Part shown: positions 44,481 through 52,991 of the stretch, piece by piece
Layout: every line of letters begins with the position of its first letter
Position numbering within the stretch: position 1 is the first letter of the stretch
Assembly: GCF_023101685.1 (NCBI RefSeq)
Contig: NZ_CP082164.1
Location: 7,192,001 to 7,256,000, forward strand
From: Bradyrhizobium sp. 186
GTDB taxonomy: Bacteria; Pseudomonadota; Alphaproteobacteria; Rhizobiales; Xanthobacteraceae
Reading direction: 5' to 3'
Length of the DNA: 64,000 nt
Position numbers and translations under genes: made by a program
Notes under the pieces: model-generated
Databases searched by the model: none
Told to the model about the DNA's origin: nothing
The model's input: only the letters and a program-made list of their open reading frames with translations

Positions 44481-45755
44481 ATGAAACACGCCTACATACC
44501 CCGCACCACCAACTACACCCTCAATCCCGGGGACGAGCTCAACGACCTCCGCATGTCGGACCAGGTCCGTCCGCTCTATGACCATGTGAAGAAATTCATC
44601 CGCGACACCGTCGAGCCGATGTCGATCGAGTTCGGCAAGGCTGGCGAGACCAAGGAGGACCGCTGGAGCTTTACGCCGAAACAGCTCGAGGTGCTGGAGA
44701 AAGCCAAGAACAAGGCCAAGCAGGAAGGCCTGTGGAATTTCTTCCTGCCCGATGACGAGACAGGCCAGGGCCTGAAGAATCTGGACTACGCCTACATCGC
44801 CTCCGAGCTCGGCAAGAGCCCGCTGGCGTCGGAGAGCATGAACTGCTCGGCGCCCGACACCGGCAACATGGAGGTGCTGGAGCGGGTCGGCACCAAGGAG
44901 CAGAAGGAGAAGTGGCTGAAGCCGCTGATGGATGGCGAGATCCGCTCGGCCTATGTCATGACCGAGCCGAACGTCGCTTCCTCCGACGCCAAGAACATCT
45001 CGACCTCCGCAAAACTCGTCGGCGACGAATGGGTCATCAACGGCGAGAAGTACTACATCTCCGGCTTAGGCGATCCCCGCTGCAAGATCCTCATCGTGAT
45101 GGTGAAGACCAATCCGGATGCGGCGCCGAGCAAGCAGCAGTCGCAGATCTTGGTGCCGCGCGACACCCCCGGCGTCGAGGTGCTCGGTCCCATGTATGTG
45201 TTCGGCCAGGACCACGCCCCGCGCGGCCACATGCACATGCGCTTCAACAACGTCCGTGTGCCGAAGGAGAACATTCTGCTCGGCGAAGGCCGCGGCTTCG
45301 AGATTTCGCAGCTTCGTCTCGGGCCCGGGCGCATCCATCACTGCATGCGCACCATCGGCAAGGCCGAGAAGGCGCTCGACCTTATGGTGCAGCGTGGCCT
45401 CACCCGCGAAGCCTTCGGCAAGAAGATCGCCCATCTCGGCGGCAACATGCAGATCATCGCGCAGGCCCGCTGCGAGATCGAGGCGATGCGGCTGATGGTG
45501 CTGAAGGCGGCGAAGGCCATGGATGTGCTCGGCAACAAGGAAGCCCGCATCTGGGTTTCCATGGTCAAGGCCATGGTGCCGGAGCGCGCCTGCAAGATCA
45601 TCGACCAGGCAATCCAGATGCACGGCGCCACCGGCATCTCGCACTGGACCCCGCTCGCCGAAATGTATCAGGACGTGCGCCACCTGCGCTTCGCGGATGG
45701 TCCGGACGAGGTGCACTGGATGGTGGTGGGACGGCACGAGTTGAGCATGGCGTAA
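44481..45755 (+). CDS. Acyl-CoA dehydrogenase
   Basis: This is a 424-residue acyl-CoA dehydrogenase family protein of the long N-terminal type found in lipid and aromatic-acid catabolism. FAD-binding segments are AYVMTEPNVASSDA near 155 and EWVINGEKYYISG near 185. The C-terminal domain contains IQMHGATGISHWTPLAEM near 385 and the ADGPDEVHW catalytic-region motif. It differs clearly from the other copy at 38352, so the two probably act on different acyl-CoAs. A GGAGGAAC lies 5 bp before the ATG. It is followed by a repeat, then a convergent glutathione-transferase gene. Confidence 0.9.
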   Translation: MKHAYIPRTTNYTLNPGDELNDLRMSDQVRPLYDHVKKFIRDTVEPMSIEFGKAGETKEDRWSFTPKQLEVLEKAKNKAKQEGLWNFFLPDDETGQGLKNLDYAYIASELGKSPLASESMNCSAPDTGNMEVLERVGTKEQKEKWLKPLMDGEIRSAYVMTEPNVASSDAKNISTSAKLVGDEWVINGEKYYISGLGDPRCKILIVMVKTNPDAAPSKQQSQILVPRDTPGVEVLGPMYVFGQDHAPRGHMHMRFNNVRVPKENILLGEGRGFEISQLRLGPGRIHHCMRTIGKAEKALDLMVQRGLTREAFGKKIAHLGGNMQIIAQARCEIEAMRLMVLKAAKAMDVLGNKEARIWVSMVKAMVPERACKIIDQAIQMHGATGISHWTPLAEMYQDVRHLRFADGPDEVHWMVVGRHELSMA

Positions 45756-45770
45756 GCTCTCTCCTCTCCC

Positions 45771-45917
45771 CCGCCCCGTTCTTACGGGGAGAGGGTCGGG
45801 GTGAGAGGGAGTCTCCGAAGGACGGAGGCAGTTGGATTCGCGGAGAGTCCCCCCTCACCCGGAAATTCAAGCTGCGCTTGAATTCCGACCTCTCCCCGCA
45901 AGCGGGGCGAGGTAAGA
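45771..45917. repeat. Composite inverted repeat, family F
   Basis: The tract has CTCTCCTCTCCCCC-type and GGGGAGAGGG-type units, an inner AATTCAAGCTGCGCTTGAATT inverted repeat, and closing CCCCGCAAGCGGGG. It can fold into several stems between the convergent acyl-CoA dehydrogenase and glutathione-transferase genes, and may serve as a transcription end for both. Confidence 0.7.
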
Positions 45918-45927
45918 AAAGAAGCCG

Positions 45928-46806
45928 CTACGACACGGCTGCCTCGCCGATCTTGTCCTGCGTCCTGGTCTCGAAATCGCTGGCGTCGTGGCGCTCGTGC
46001 AATTGGCTTGCGGGATCGCCGGAGATGCGGTTGACCATGCGGCCGCGTTTGACGGCGGGACGCTTGGCGATCTGGTCGGTCCAGCGCTGCACGTTCTTGT
46101 AGTCTTGCACCGACAAAAATTCGCCGGCGCCATAGACCAGCCCCTTGGCGAGCGCGCCGTACCAGGGCCAGGTCGCCATGTCGGCGATCGTATAATCGGA
46201 GCCTCCGAGATACTCGTGGTCGGCAAGACGACGGTCGAGCACGTCGAGCTGCCGCTTCACTTCCATGGCATAGCGATTGATGGCGTATTCGATCTTGCTC
46301 GGCGCATAGGCATAGAAGTGGCCGAAGCCGCCGCCGAGAAACGGCGCGCTGCCCATCTGCCAGAACAACCAGGACAGACATTCGGCCCGCGCCTGGCCGC
46401 TGGTCGGCAGGAAAGCGCCGAACTTTTCCGCAAGGTGCATCAAGATCGCGCCGGACTCGAACACCCGGATCGGCGTCGGCCCGCTGCGATCCATCAGCGC
46501 CGGAATCTTCGAGTTCGGATTGACCCCGACAAAGCCGCTGCCGAACTGGTTGCCGTCGATCTTGATCAGCCAGGCGTCGTATTCCGCGCCGCTGTGGCCG
46601 GCGGCCAGCAATTCCTCGAACATCACGGTGACCTTGACGCCATTCGGCGTCGCCAGCGAATAAAGCTGAAACGGGTGGCGGCCGACCGGGAGCTCCTTCT
46701 CGTGCGTAGGGCCCGCGATCGGGCGGTTGATGTTGGCGAACTGCCCGCCGTTCTCCTTGTTCCAGGTCCAAACATTGGGCGGCACGTAGGTGGGGGCATC
46801 GGTCAT
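45928..46806 (-). CDS. yghU: YghU-type glutathione-dependent disulfide-bond oxidoreductase
   Basis: This is a 292-residue glutathione transferase family protein with an N-terminal extension (YVPPNVWTWNKENGG), then the thioredoxin-like domain with KIPALMDRSGPTPIRVFESGAIL (glutathione-binding ES pair) near residue 115, and an all-helical C-terminal domain. E. coli YghU is of nearly the same length and reduces disulfides using two glutathiones. The ATG at 46806 (MTDAPTYVPP) is chosen. It is probably cytoplasmic. A short AT-rich stretch near 46830-46850 lies just upstream and could be its promoter. Confidence 0.87.
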   Translation of the reverse strand: MTDAPTYVPPNVWTWNKENGGQFANINRPIAGPTHEKELPVGRHPFQLYSLATPNGVKVTVMFEELLAAGHSGAEYDAWLIKIDGNQFGSGFVGVNPNSKIPALMDRSGPTPIRVFESGAILMHLAEKFGAFLPTSGQARAECLSWLFWQMGSAPFLGGGFGHFYAYAPSKIEYAINRYAMEVKRQLDVLDRRLADHEYLGGSDYTIADMATWPWYGALAKGLVYGAGEFLSVQDYKNVQRWTDQIAKRPAVKRGRMVNRISGDPASQLHERHDASDFETRTQDKIGEAAVS

Positions 46807-47229
46807 GCAATGGGCTCCGGCTGGAAGATGCGTATGCATTAATTAGCCCGCAAATGGCCGATGGCAAGGCCGCCCGATCTGCACGAGGCGCGGACCTCAA
46901 GCCGGTGTCATGCAGCTTGACCTTGCCAAGGAAGTCCTGGACCAGAGGCCGCATCTGCCGAGCCTCGCGTGACACCGCCTGTTTTTCTCATGCTGTCGGT
47001 CAGCAATCTTCCCGGCTCGCGAAATCCCGAGAGGCATATCGGCGGCTCCTGCTCCGCTCATTTTGCGCGACAAAACGGCTTCACGCGCAACACGACGCGT
47101 GCACGCAAGATGCGCGGCCAAATCCGGCTTGGCATCGCAGGCGACGATGGGCTAGCGTCGAGCCGCCTTCGCCAAGAAAAGCAATAACGCAAGCAACAAC
47201 AGCAACGCGACGGCCGCCGGGAGAGAACC
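46807..47229. other. 423-bp intergenic region between divergent genes
   Basis: The region separates yghU and the nitronate-monooxygenase-type gene and should hold both promoters. An AT-rich tract near 46830-46850 (TGCATTAATTAGC) is a candidate for the yghU side. Open frames here have no domain or start signal. No RNA gene was recognised. Confidence 0.6.
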
Positions 47230-48363
47230 ATGAAATCGCCGATCTGCGACATGCTGGGCATCGAGTTCCCGCTGCTTGCCTTCAGCCATTGCCGCGACGT
47301 CGTTGCCGCCGTCAGTCGCGCCGGCGGCTTTGGCGTGCTCGGCGCGACCGTGCACACGCCGGAGACTCTCGAGCGCGAGCTGAAATGGATCGACGACCAC
47401 GTCGACGGCAAGCCTTACGGCGTCGACGTGCTGATCCCCGAAAACATCTCGACCGCGGGCGAGAAGGACGTCACCTGGAAGAGCCTGGAGGCGCGCGTGC
47501 CGCAACAGCACCGCGACTACACCCGCGATCTCCTGAAGAAGTACGACATCGAGCTAACGACCACGAGCGTCGCCGACAACCAGCCGCAGCCGTTCGACGC
47601 GAAGAACGCGCTGGAGCTGCTCGAGGTCTCCTTCCACCACCCGATCCGGCTGATCGCGAATGCGTTGGGCGTGCCGCCGAAGGCGATGATCGAGATGGGC
47701 AAGAAGCACGGCGTGCCGGTCGCAGCCCTCGTCGGCGCCAAGGAGCACGCGCTGCGCCAGGTCGCGGCCGGCGTCGACATCCTCGTGGTGCAGGGCACCG
47801 AGGCCGGCGGCCATTGCGGCGAGGTCTCGACCATGGTGCTGGTGCCGGAGGTGATCAAGGCGATCAAGCCGATCCGCGACGTGCCGGTGCTGGCGGCCGG
47901 CGGCATCATGACCGGGCGGCAGATGGCCGCCTGCATGGCGATGGGCGCGGCCGGCGCCTGGACCGGCTCGGTGTGGCTCGCGACCGTCGAGGCCGAGACC
48001 ACGGAAATCTTCCGCGAAAAGATGATCGCCGCTTCGTCGCGCGACGCGATCCGCTCGAAGGGCCGCACGGGAAAGCCCGCGCGGCAGCTCCGCTCGGTCT
48101 GGACCGATGCCTGGGACCGCGCACCGGAGAGCCCGGGCGCGCTGCCGATGCCGCTGCAAAGCATCATCAGCCGCGACGCCTTCAACTCGATCGACCGTGC
48201 GGCGGCCGCGGGCAATGCGCGGGCGCGCGATCTCGTCAGCTATTTCGTTGGCCAGGGCGTCGGACTGATCGACAGCGTGAAGTCGGCGGGCGCCGTGGTG
48301 CAGGAGTTCAAGGAAGAGTTTGCCGAAGCCGTCGAGCACATGAATGCGCTGGTGGCGGAGTGA
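47230..48363 (+). CDS. Nitronate monooxygenase-type flavin oxidoreductase
   Basis: This is a 377-residue FMN-dependent TIM-barrel protein. Motifs are AGGFGVLGATV near residue 35, VVQGTEAGGHCGEV near 190 (phosphate and catalytic region) and VLAAGGIMTGRQMAACMAMGA near 220. Family members oxidise alkyl nitronates, or act as NADH:quinone or enoyl reductases. A catalytic His in the EAGGHCG segment favours a nitronate monooxygenase. The gene stands alone, 70 bp before the insertion sequence, with GGGAG 6 bp upstream of its ATG. Confidence 0.85.
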   Translation: MKSPICDMLGIEFPLLAFSHCRDVVAAVSRAGGFGVLGATVHTPETLERELKWIDDHVDGKPYGVDVLIPENISTAGEKDVTWKSLEARVPQQHRDYTRDLLKKYDIELTTTSVADNQPQPFDAKNALELLEVSFHHPIRLIANALGVPPKAMIEMGKKHGVPVAALVGAKEHALRQVAAGVDILVVQGTEAGGHCGEVSTMVLVPEVIKAIKPIRDVPVLAAGGIMTGRQMAACMAMGAAGAWTGSVWLATVEAETTEIFREKMIAASSRDAIRSKGRTGKPARQLRSVWTDAWDRAPESPGALPMPLQSIISRDAFNSIDRAAAAGNARARDLVSYFVGQGVGLIDSVKSAGAVVQEFKEEFAEAVEHMNALVAE

Positions 48364-48372
48364 CCTCCACGG

Positions 48373-48432
48373 CGTCATTGCGAGCGCAGCGAAGCAATCC
48401 AGACTGCCTCCGCGGAAAGATTCTGGATTGCT
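48373..48432. repeat. Palindromic repeat, family G: left arm and start of right arm, interrupted by the IS
   Basis: The left arm (48373-48403, beginning CGTCATTGCGAGCGCAGC) pairs with TCTGGATTGCT at 48422-48432; the remainder of the right arm lies beyond the insertion sequence at 50206-50225. A partial copy of the family is at 62169-62189. Confidence 0.88.
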
Positions 48433-48946
48433 CACATGGGGAATGTGTATGTCAAGGATGAGCAGTCACCTTTTTGTTCGACTGCAGCCACCTCTTCGTC
48501 CCGACCGCGGGTTCTGCAGGATGGCGCGCGCAGATCAAGTCAAGGCCGGCCTGTTAGGGCCGCCGCGAAGCGGCTTGGCCTTGAGTTGAGCGAGCACGCC
48601 ATCATGCTTGGTGCGTTGGGCCGATAGGAGCTCCTCGCGTTGGCGGTTCTGTCAGGGCATCTGCCATCCTCGCATTTGCGATCCAAGGGTCGAGCCGGTT
48701 CGACGATCTGGGTTGCTTGCCAGATCAAACTCACATTCGGTCGTCGCACAAGGCGACTGCACCACGATTCCGCTTGCGGCGGGCAGGCTCGAGAGGACGA
48801 GGCCATTCTTCGTTGCGGCGTTTGAAGCCATGCAATCCATCGGTTCGTCCACCCGGATCTTCCGAGACTGATCGGGCCTCGGCAGATGGGTTATGGTTCT
48901 TTCGTTGCGCGCGGGCGGCGAAGCACGCCGCTTGGTGCGGTCCGGA
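48433..48946 (-). ncRNA. Noncoding arm downstream of the transposase, candidate bridge-RNA region
   Basis: About 514 bp between the element's left junction and the transposase stop contain no credible gene. Upstream of the transposase only about 75 bp is available. In IS1111-type elements the bridge RNA comes from the arm downstream of the transposase, so this is the only place long enough. A structured segment at 48542-48582 has an outer stem AAGGCC/GGCCTT and an inner GCCGC/GCGGC hairpin. GCAATCCA at 48832-48839 matches part of the target arm. These are only hints; the RNA's limits are not defined. Confidence 0.45.
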
Positions 48947-50128
48947 TCAGGCGGCGGGCTTCATCACGGCCCCCTCGATGGTCTCGCCCGCGGTGACATA
49001 CTTCCACAAGGTCACGAGAAGCTTGCGCGCCAGCGCCACGATCGCGCGCTTGCGGCCTTGCGGGCTTCGCTCCTTGAACCAGCGCGTCAGGGCCGACTGC
49101 GGCTGGTGACGTATCCACAGCCAGGCGAGCTGGATCATTGTGGTCCGCAGCCTGGGATTGCCGGCCTTCGACACGCCCTGCTCGTGCCGGATGCCTCCGC
49201 TTTGCCACGGCGTCGCCGCAAGCCCCGCATAGGCGGCGACCTGGCGGCGGTTGGAGAACTGCCGGTAGAACGCCTCCGACCAGAGCACGGCCGCAAAGTT
49301 GGCGCCGAGCCCTTTCAAGGCCAGCAGCATCGCCACCGGATCCGGCGCGACCTTGTCTGCAGCGTTCTTGTCTGCAGGCTTCCGGGCTGCGGCCAGCAGA
49401 GCATCTCGCGCGGCCTCGACCGCCTTGATCTGTTCCAGAAGCAGTTCGACCCGATCGAGCTCGCGGCCGATCTGCGCCTTCAAATGCGAAGGCAGCTCCC
49501 GCCCGTCGCCCGTGCGCAAGGCCTCAAGCCGCGCCCGCCGATTGCGCCGCAGCGGCACGTAGTCGGATATCCCCTGCGCGAACAGAAGACCCTTGATCCG
49601 GTTCACATGCGTGATGCGCTCGGCGATCAGCGTCGCTCGTTCGCGACACAGCCTGCGCCGGTCCTCCTCTTCAGGCGAGGGCGCAACCACCATCGCACAG
49701 ACCCGCGGCTCGCCGCGCTTGTAGGCCAGAAGCGCCCGCAACAGCGCCTCGCCATCGAGCCTGTCAGTCTTGGCCCGCCGCCGCCGTCGCGACGTCGCAA
49801 TCGAGGCGGGATCGACCACGTGGCTCTCAATGCCGTTCTGTTGCAGAACACGGTGCAGCCAGAACCCGTCCAGCCCAGCTTCCTGGATCGTGATGATCGG
49901 ATAGCTCTCGCGGGTCCTGGCCTCCGCCTTGCGCCTGAGTTCCGCAAACAGCTTCATCAGCTCAGCCGTATCGCCGGCCGTGACGCTGTGCCTGGACATC
50001 TTCTCGCCCGTACCAGGCGAAAGTGACGTAATCACCCACGTCGAACGGCTCAGTTCCAAAGACACAAAAATTGCGCCAAACTGCGTCCGGATAGCGGTCG
50101 GTCCGTCGGAAGGATGATCGAGCAACAT
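48947..50128 (-). CDS. IS110-family transposase
   Basis: This is a 393-residue DEDD-type transposase. The RuvC-like N-terminal half has Glu25 (FVSLELSRSTW), Glu83 (TIQEAGLDGFW), Asp122 and Asp125 (KTDRLDGEALL), with the last pair at the same spacing as in IS621. The C-terminal transposase_20 domain includes LGANFAAVLWSEAFY and TPWQSGGIRHEQGVSKAGNPRLR, which holds the serine expected to attack DNA. The first acidic residue is Glu where Asp is usual. The ATG at 50128 has GGAGACGACG upstream. The frame is intact, so the element may be active. Confidence 0.92.
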   Translation of the reverse strand: MLLDHPSDGPTAIRTQFGAIFVSLELSRSTWVITSLSPGTGEKMSRHSVTAGDTAELMKLFAELRRKAEARTRESYPIITIQEAGLDGFWLHRVLQQNGIESHVVDPASIATSRRRRRAKTDRLDGEALLRALLAYKRGEPRVCAMVVAPSPEEEDRRRLCRERATLIAERITHVNRIKGLLFAQGISDYVPLRRNRRARLEALRTGDGRELPSHLKAQIGRELDRVELLLEQIKAVEAARDALLAAARKPADKNAADKVAPDPVAMLLALKGLGANFAAVLWSEAFYRQFSNRRQVAAYAGLAATPWQSGGIRHEQGVSKAGNPRLRTTMIQLAWLWIRHQPQSALTRWFKERSPQGRKRAIVALARKLLVTLWKYVTAGETIEGAVMKPAA

Positions 50129-50205
50129 CGTCGTCTCCAGGTTGAGGGGTTCAGCAACCTCAGTCTGGCCTCAGACCTGGTCGCTATCCACTCCCCATGG
50201 AATCT

Positions 50206-50225
50206 TCGCTGCGCTCGCAAAGACG
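50206..50225. repeat. Rest of family G right arm, beyond the IS
   Basis: The segment beginning TCGCTGCGCTCGCAAAGACG completes the right arm of the family G palindrome whose other parts are at 48373-48432; one base differs from perfect pairing with the left arm. Confidence 0.88.
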
Positions 50226-50252
50226 AAACAACTGATATCGTGAATTGAAGCC

Positions 50253-51770
50253 ATGATAGAAAAAACAAGTCTCTCCCCAGACCGCATCCCCGTCATCGTC
50301 GGCATCGGCGAGATCATCGACCGGCCCAAGGAAATCACCGACGGCCTCGAACCGCTCGATCTGCTGGAACAGGCGCTGCGGCGTGCCGAGGCTGACGCCG
50401 GCGCAAAGCTGCTCGGCGAGGTGCAGTCGCTCGACGTCGTCAATTTCCTGAGCTGGCGCTATCGCGAACCGGAAAAGCTGCTGGCGCAACGCCTCGGCAT
50501 CGCGCCTTCGCATTGCAATTACGGCCCGGTCGGGGGCGAGAGCCCGATCCGTTACATCCACGAGGCCGCGCAGCGCATCGCGCGCGGTGAATGCAGTGCT
50601 GCCGCAGTTTGCGGCGCGGAGGCGCAGTCGACCGCGACCAAGGCGGAGCGCGCCGGCGCAAAGATGCCATGGACGCCGTTTGCCCACGACGTCGAGGAGC
50701 CGAAGCGCGGCGCGGCATTCCAGAAGCCGCTCGCCGTCAAGCTCGGCGTATTCCGCCCGGTCACCGTGTATCCCTTCTATGAAGCCGCGTCATCGGCGCA
50801 TTGGGGCCAGACGACGCGCGAAGCGTTGGCGGAGTCCGGCACGTTGTGGTCGCGCTATTCGGAAGCCGCCGCGCAAAATCCCAACGCCTGGCTGAAGCGG
50901 CGCTTTGCGCCAGACGAGATCACGACACCGACCGCAGACAACCGCTTGATCGCCTGGCCTTACACAAAGCTGATGGTGGCCAATCCCATGGTCAACATGG
51001 GCGGTGCGCTGCTGCTCACCAGTCTCGCCAAGGCACGTACGGCCGGCATCGCGGAGGACAAGCTGGTATATCCGCTCGGTGGCGCATCCGCGGAAGAGCC
51101 GCGCGACTACCTGCTGCGCGACCAGTTCTACGAGAGCCATCCGCAGAACGCCGTTCTGAACGCAGTGATGGATCTCGCCGGCGGCGACGGCAAGAGGTTC
51201 GACGCGATCGAGCTCTATAGCTGCTTCCCTTGTGTGCCCAAGATGGCGCGGCGGACGCTGGGCCTTGGTGCCGACGTGCAGCCGACCGTCACCGGCGGGC
51301 TCACCTTCTTCGGCGCGCCACTCAACACCTACATGACGCATGCGGCCTGCGCGATGGTGCGGCGTGTGCGCGACGGCGCGAAGCTCGGCCTGCTCTATGG
51401 CCAGGGCGGCTTCGTCACCAAGCACCACGCACTGGTGGTGTCGAAGACGCCACCGCGCGAAGCGCTGGCGCAGGAGACGAGCGTGCAGCCGGAGGCCGAC
51501 CGCAACAAGCGCGCGGTGCCGGAGTTCGTCGCCGAGGCCTCAGGCAAGGGCAAGGTCGAGAGTTTTACAGTGCTCTATGGCCGTGGTGGCGAGGCCGAGC
51601 ACGGCGTGGTGATGCTGCGCACAGCAGATGACCGGCGCACGCTGGCGCGGATTTCGGCGGGCGATACGGCGACGCTGGCGCATCTGCTCGACATGAACCG
51701 GACGCCGGTCGGCTCGCTCGGCGAGATCGCGATGGCCGCCGATGGCGTGCCCGAGTGGCGGGTGTCGTGA
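50253..51770 (+). CDS. Thiolase-family protein (acetyl-CoA acetyltransferase-like)
   Basis: This is a 505-residue thiolase-superfamily protein longer than classical thiolases. The N-terminal half has SAAAVCGAEAQSTA near residue 115 in place of the nucleophile region, with LIAWPYTKLMVANPMVNMGGAL near 230. A C-terminal extension of about 90 residues (VLYGRGGEAEHGVVMLRT) has an OB-fold-like look. It may be a retro-thiolase or an acyl-CoA aldolase fused to a DUF35-like part, by analogy with the separate pair at 25566-27122. Substrate unknown. Translation starts 28 bp after the repeat left by the IS. Confidence 0.8.
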   Translation: MIEKTSLSPDRIPVIVGIGEIIDRPKEITDGLEPLDLLEQALRRAEADAGAKLLGEVQSLDVVNFLSWRYREPEKLLAQRLGIAPSHCNYGPVGGESPIRYIHEAAQRIARGECSAAAVCGAEAQSTATKAERAGAKMPWTPFAHDVEEPKRGAAFQKPLAVKLGVFRPVTVYPFYEAASSAHWGQTTREALAESGTLWSRYSEAAAQNPNAWLKRRFAPDEITTPTADNRLIAWPYTKLMVANPMVNMGGALLLTSLAKARTAGIAEDKLVYPLGGASAEEPRDYLLRDQFYESHPQNAVLNAVMDLAGGDGKRFDAIELYSCFPCVPKMARRTLGLGADVQPTVTGGLTFFGAPLNTYMTHAACAMVRRVRDGAKLGLLYGQGGFVTKHHALVVSKTPPREALAQETSVQPEADRNKRAVPEFVAEASGKGKVESFTVLYGRGGEAEHGVVMLRTADDRRTLARISAGDTATLAHLLDMNRTPVGSLGEIAMAADGVPEWRVS

Positions 51771-51791
51771 TCTCGCGCGCGAGGAGGCCTC

Positions 51792-52991
51792 TCAGCTCTT
51801 CGGCGCTTGCTTCTCCGACGCCGTCGCTGGCTTGCCCTTGGCGCCGCCGGCCACGCGCACCTGGTCGCCGTCGGAGAGGCCGTCCGGCGGAGCGGTGATG
51901 ATGCGGTCGTCGGCGGCGATGCCCGAGGCGAGTTCGATCTCGCGGCCGAGGTCGCGGGCGATCGTCACGGGCTTGAACAGGACCTTGCCGTCCGCGCCGA
52001 CGGTGGCGACGCGCAGGCCGCTGCCGTTGAAGATCAGGGCGCTGGCGGGGATACTGAGCGGCGCAGAATCGCGCTGGAGGCTCAGCTTCACGCTGGCATA
52101 GCCGCCGGGCATCAGTTCGCCGCTGGAATTGTCCAGCCCAAGCTGCATGCGCGTGGTGCCCGAGGCGACGTCGACGGCCTGCGAGGAGGCTTCCACTGTC
52201 GCCTGGAAGGTCCGGTTCGGATATTCCGGCATCACGATAGAGGCTTTGGCGCCGATCTTGATCGCCGGCACGTAGTTCTGGGGCACGTTGACGTAGACGC
52301 GCAGCTTGGTGATGTCGGAAACCACGAACATCGCCGGGCCCGAGCCGCCGCCTGCGTTGATCAGTGCGCCGACATCGGTATCGCGCGCCGTGACCACGCC
52401 ATCAAAGGGAACGGTGATCTTCTTGTAGCCAGCCAGCGCTTCCAACCGCTCGACATTGGCCTGGCCCGAATGGACGGCGGCGTTCTTGTTGGAGAGATCG
52501 GCGGTGCGCTCGTCGATCTCCTGCGCGGAGACGAAGTTGGAGGCGACCAGCGTCTTGCGCCGGTTCAAGGTCGCTTCCGACAGCCTTGCGCTGGCCTGCT
52601 GGCTGGCGAGGTCGGCGCGGGCCTGCAAAAGTTGCTGGTCGAGGTCGGGGGCCTCGATCTCGGCGATCACCTGACCGGCCTTGACCCGGGCGCCGATGTC
52701 GGCCCTCCAACTCTTCAGGTAGCCCGAGACGCGCGCGAAGATGGGCGCACGATAATAGGCTTCGAGCCGGCCCGGCAGGTCGAGGGACGTGTTGAGGGAT
52801 TTTGCGTTCGGCAGCGTCACGGCAACACTGGGAACGGCCTGGTCGTCGGTCCATTCCTTCAGCTTGGAGCCCTGCTCCTCGCGGGCCCGGATGCCGGTGC
52901 CGACCACGAGGCCTGCCGCAATCAGCGTCACCACGCCGAAAATGCCCAGTTTCCGGCGCGACACCGGTGAGCGTGGTTCAGTGGGCGACAT
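51792..52991 (-). CDS. RND efflux periplasmic adaptor (membrane fusion protein)
   Basis: This is a 399-residue HlyD/AcrA-type adaptor. One N-terminal membrane segment (LGIFGVVTLIAAGLVVG) anchors it. A lipoyl half-motif (YYRAPIFARVSGYLKSWRADIG) is followed by a coiled-coil hairpin (DLASQQASARLSEATLNRR), then the second lipoyl half (VPFDGVVTARDTDVGALI) and a beta-barrel domain. It links the inner-membrane pump to an outer-membrane channel. The ATG at 52991 lies within the end of the pump gene (14-bp overlap), so both are co-translated. No TolC-like gene is in the window. Confidence 0.92.
   Translation of the reverse strand: MSPTEPRSPVSRRKLGIFGVVTLIAAGLVVGTGIRAREEQGSKLKEWTDDQAVPSVAVTLPNAKSLNTSLDLPGRLEAYYRAPIFARVSGYLKSWRADIGARVKAGQVIAEIEAPDLDQQLLQARADLASQQASARLSEATLNRRKTLVASNFVSAQEIDERTADLSNKNAAVHSGQANVERLEALAGYKKITVPFDGVVTARDTDVGALINAGGGSGPAMFVVSDITKLRVYVNVPQNYVPAIKIGAKASIVMPEYPNRTFQATVEASSQAVDVASGTTRMQLGLDNSSGELMPGGYASVKLSLQRDSAPLSIPASALIFNGSGLRVATVGADGKVLFKPVTIARDLGREIELASGIAADDRIITAPPDGLSDGDQVRVAGGAKGKPATASEKQAPKS

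Larger units (their letters stand above)
48433..50205 (-). mobile_element. IS110/IS1111-family insertion sequence
   Basis: The element is about 1.77 kb. The left junction is GGATTGCT/CACATGG and the right junction is CATGGAATCT/TCGCTGCG. A CT dinucleotide is present at both ends and is counted once here. Removing the element with one CT restores a near-perfect hairpin (one mismatch) from the two flanks. The ends carry a weak inverted repeat (CATGGGGAATG inward on the left; CATGGGGAGTG inward on the right), as expected for the IS1111 subgroup. One transposase gene is present. The target is a palindromic repeat, a habit known in this family. Boundaries are inferred from the junction logic. Confidence 0.85.

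Noticed and set aside
46782..46975. Upstream extension of the yghU frame on the minus strand
   Set aside because: It is in another frame from yghU and has no homologous N-terminus; the ATG at 46806 fits the family.
48433..48946. Small protein genes in the IS downstream arm
   Set aside because: The open frames are short, have no ribosome binding sites and no recognisable domain.
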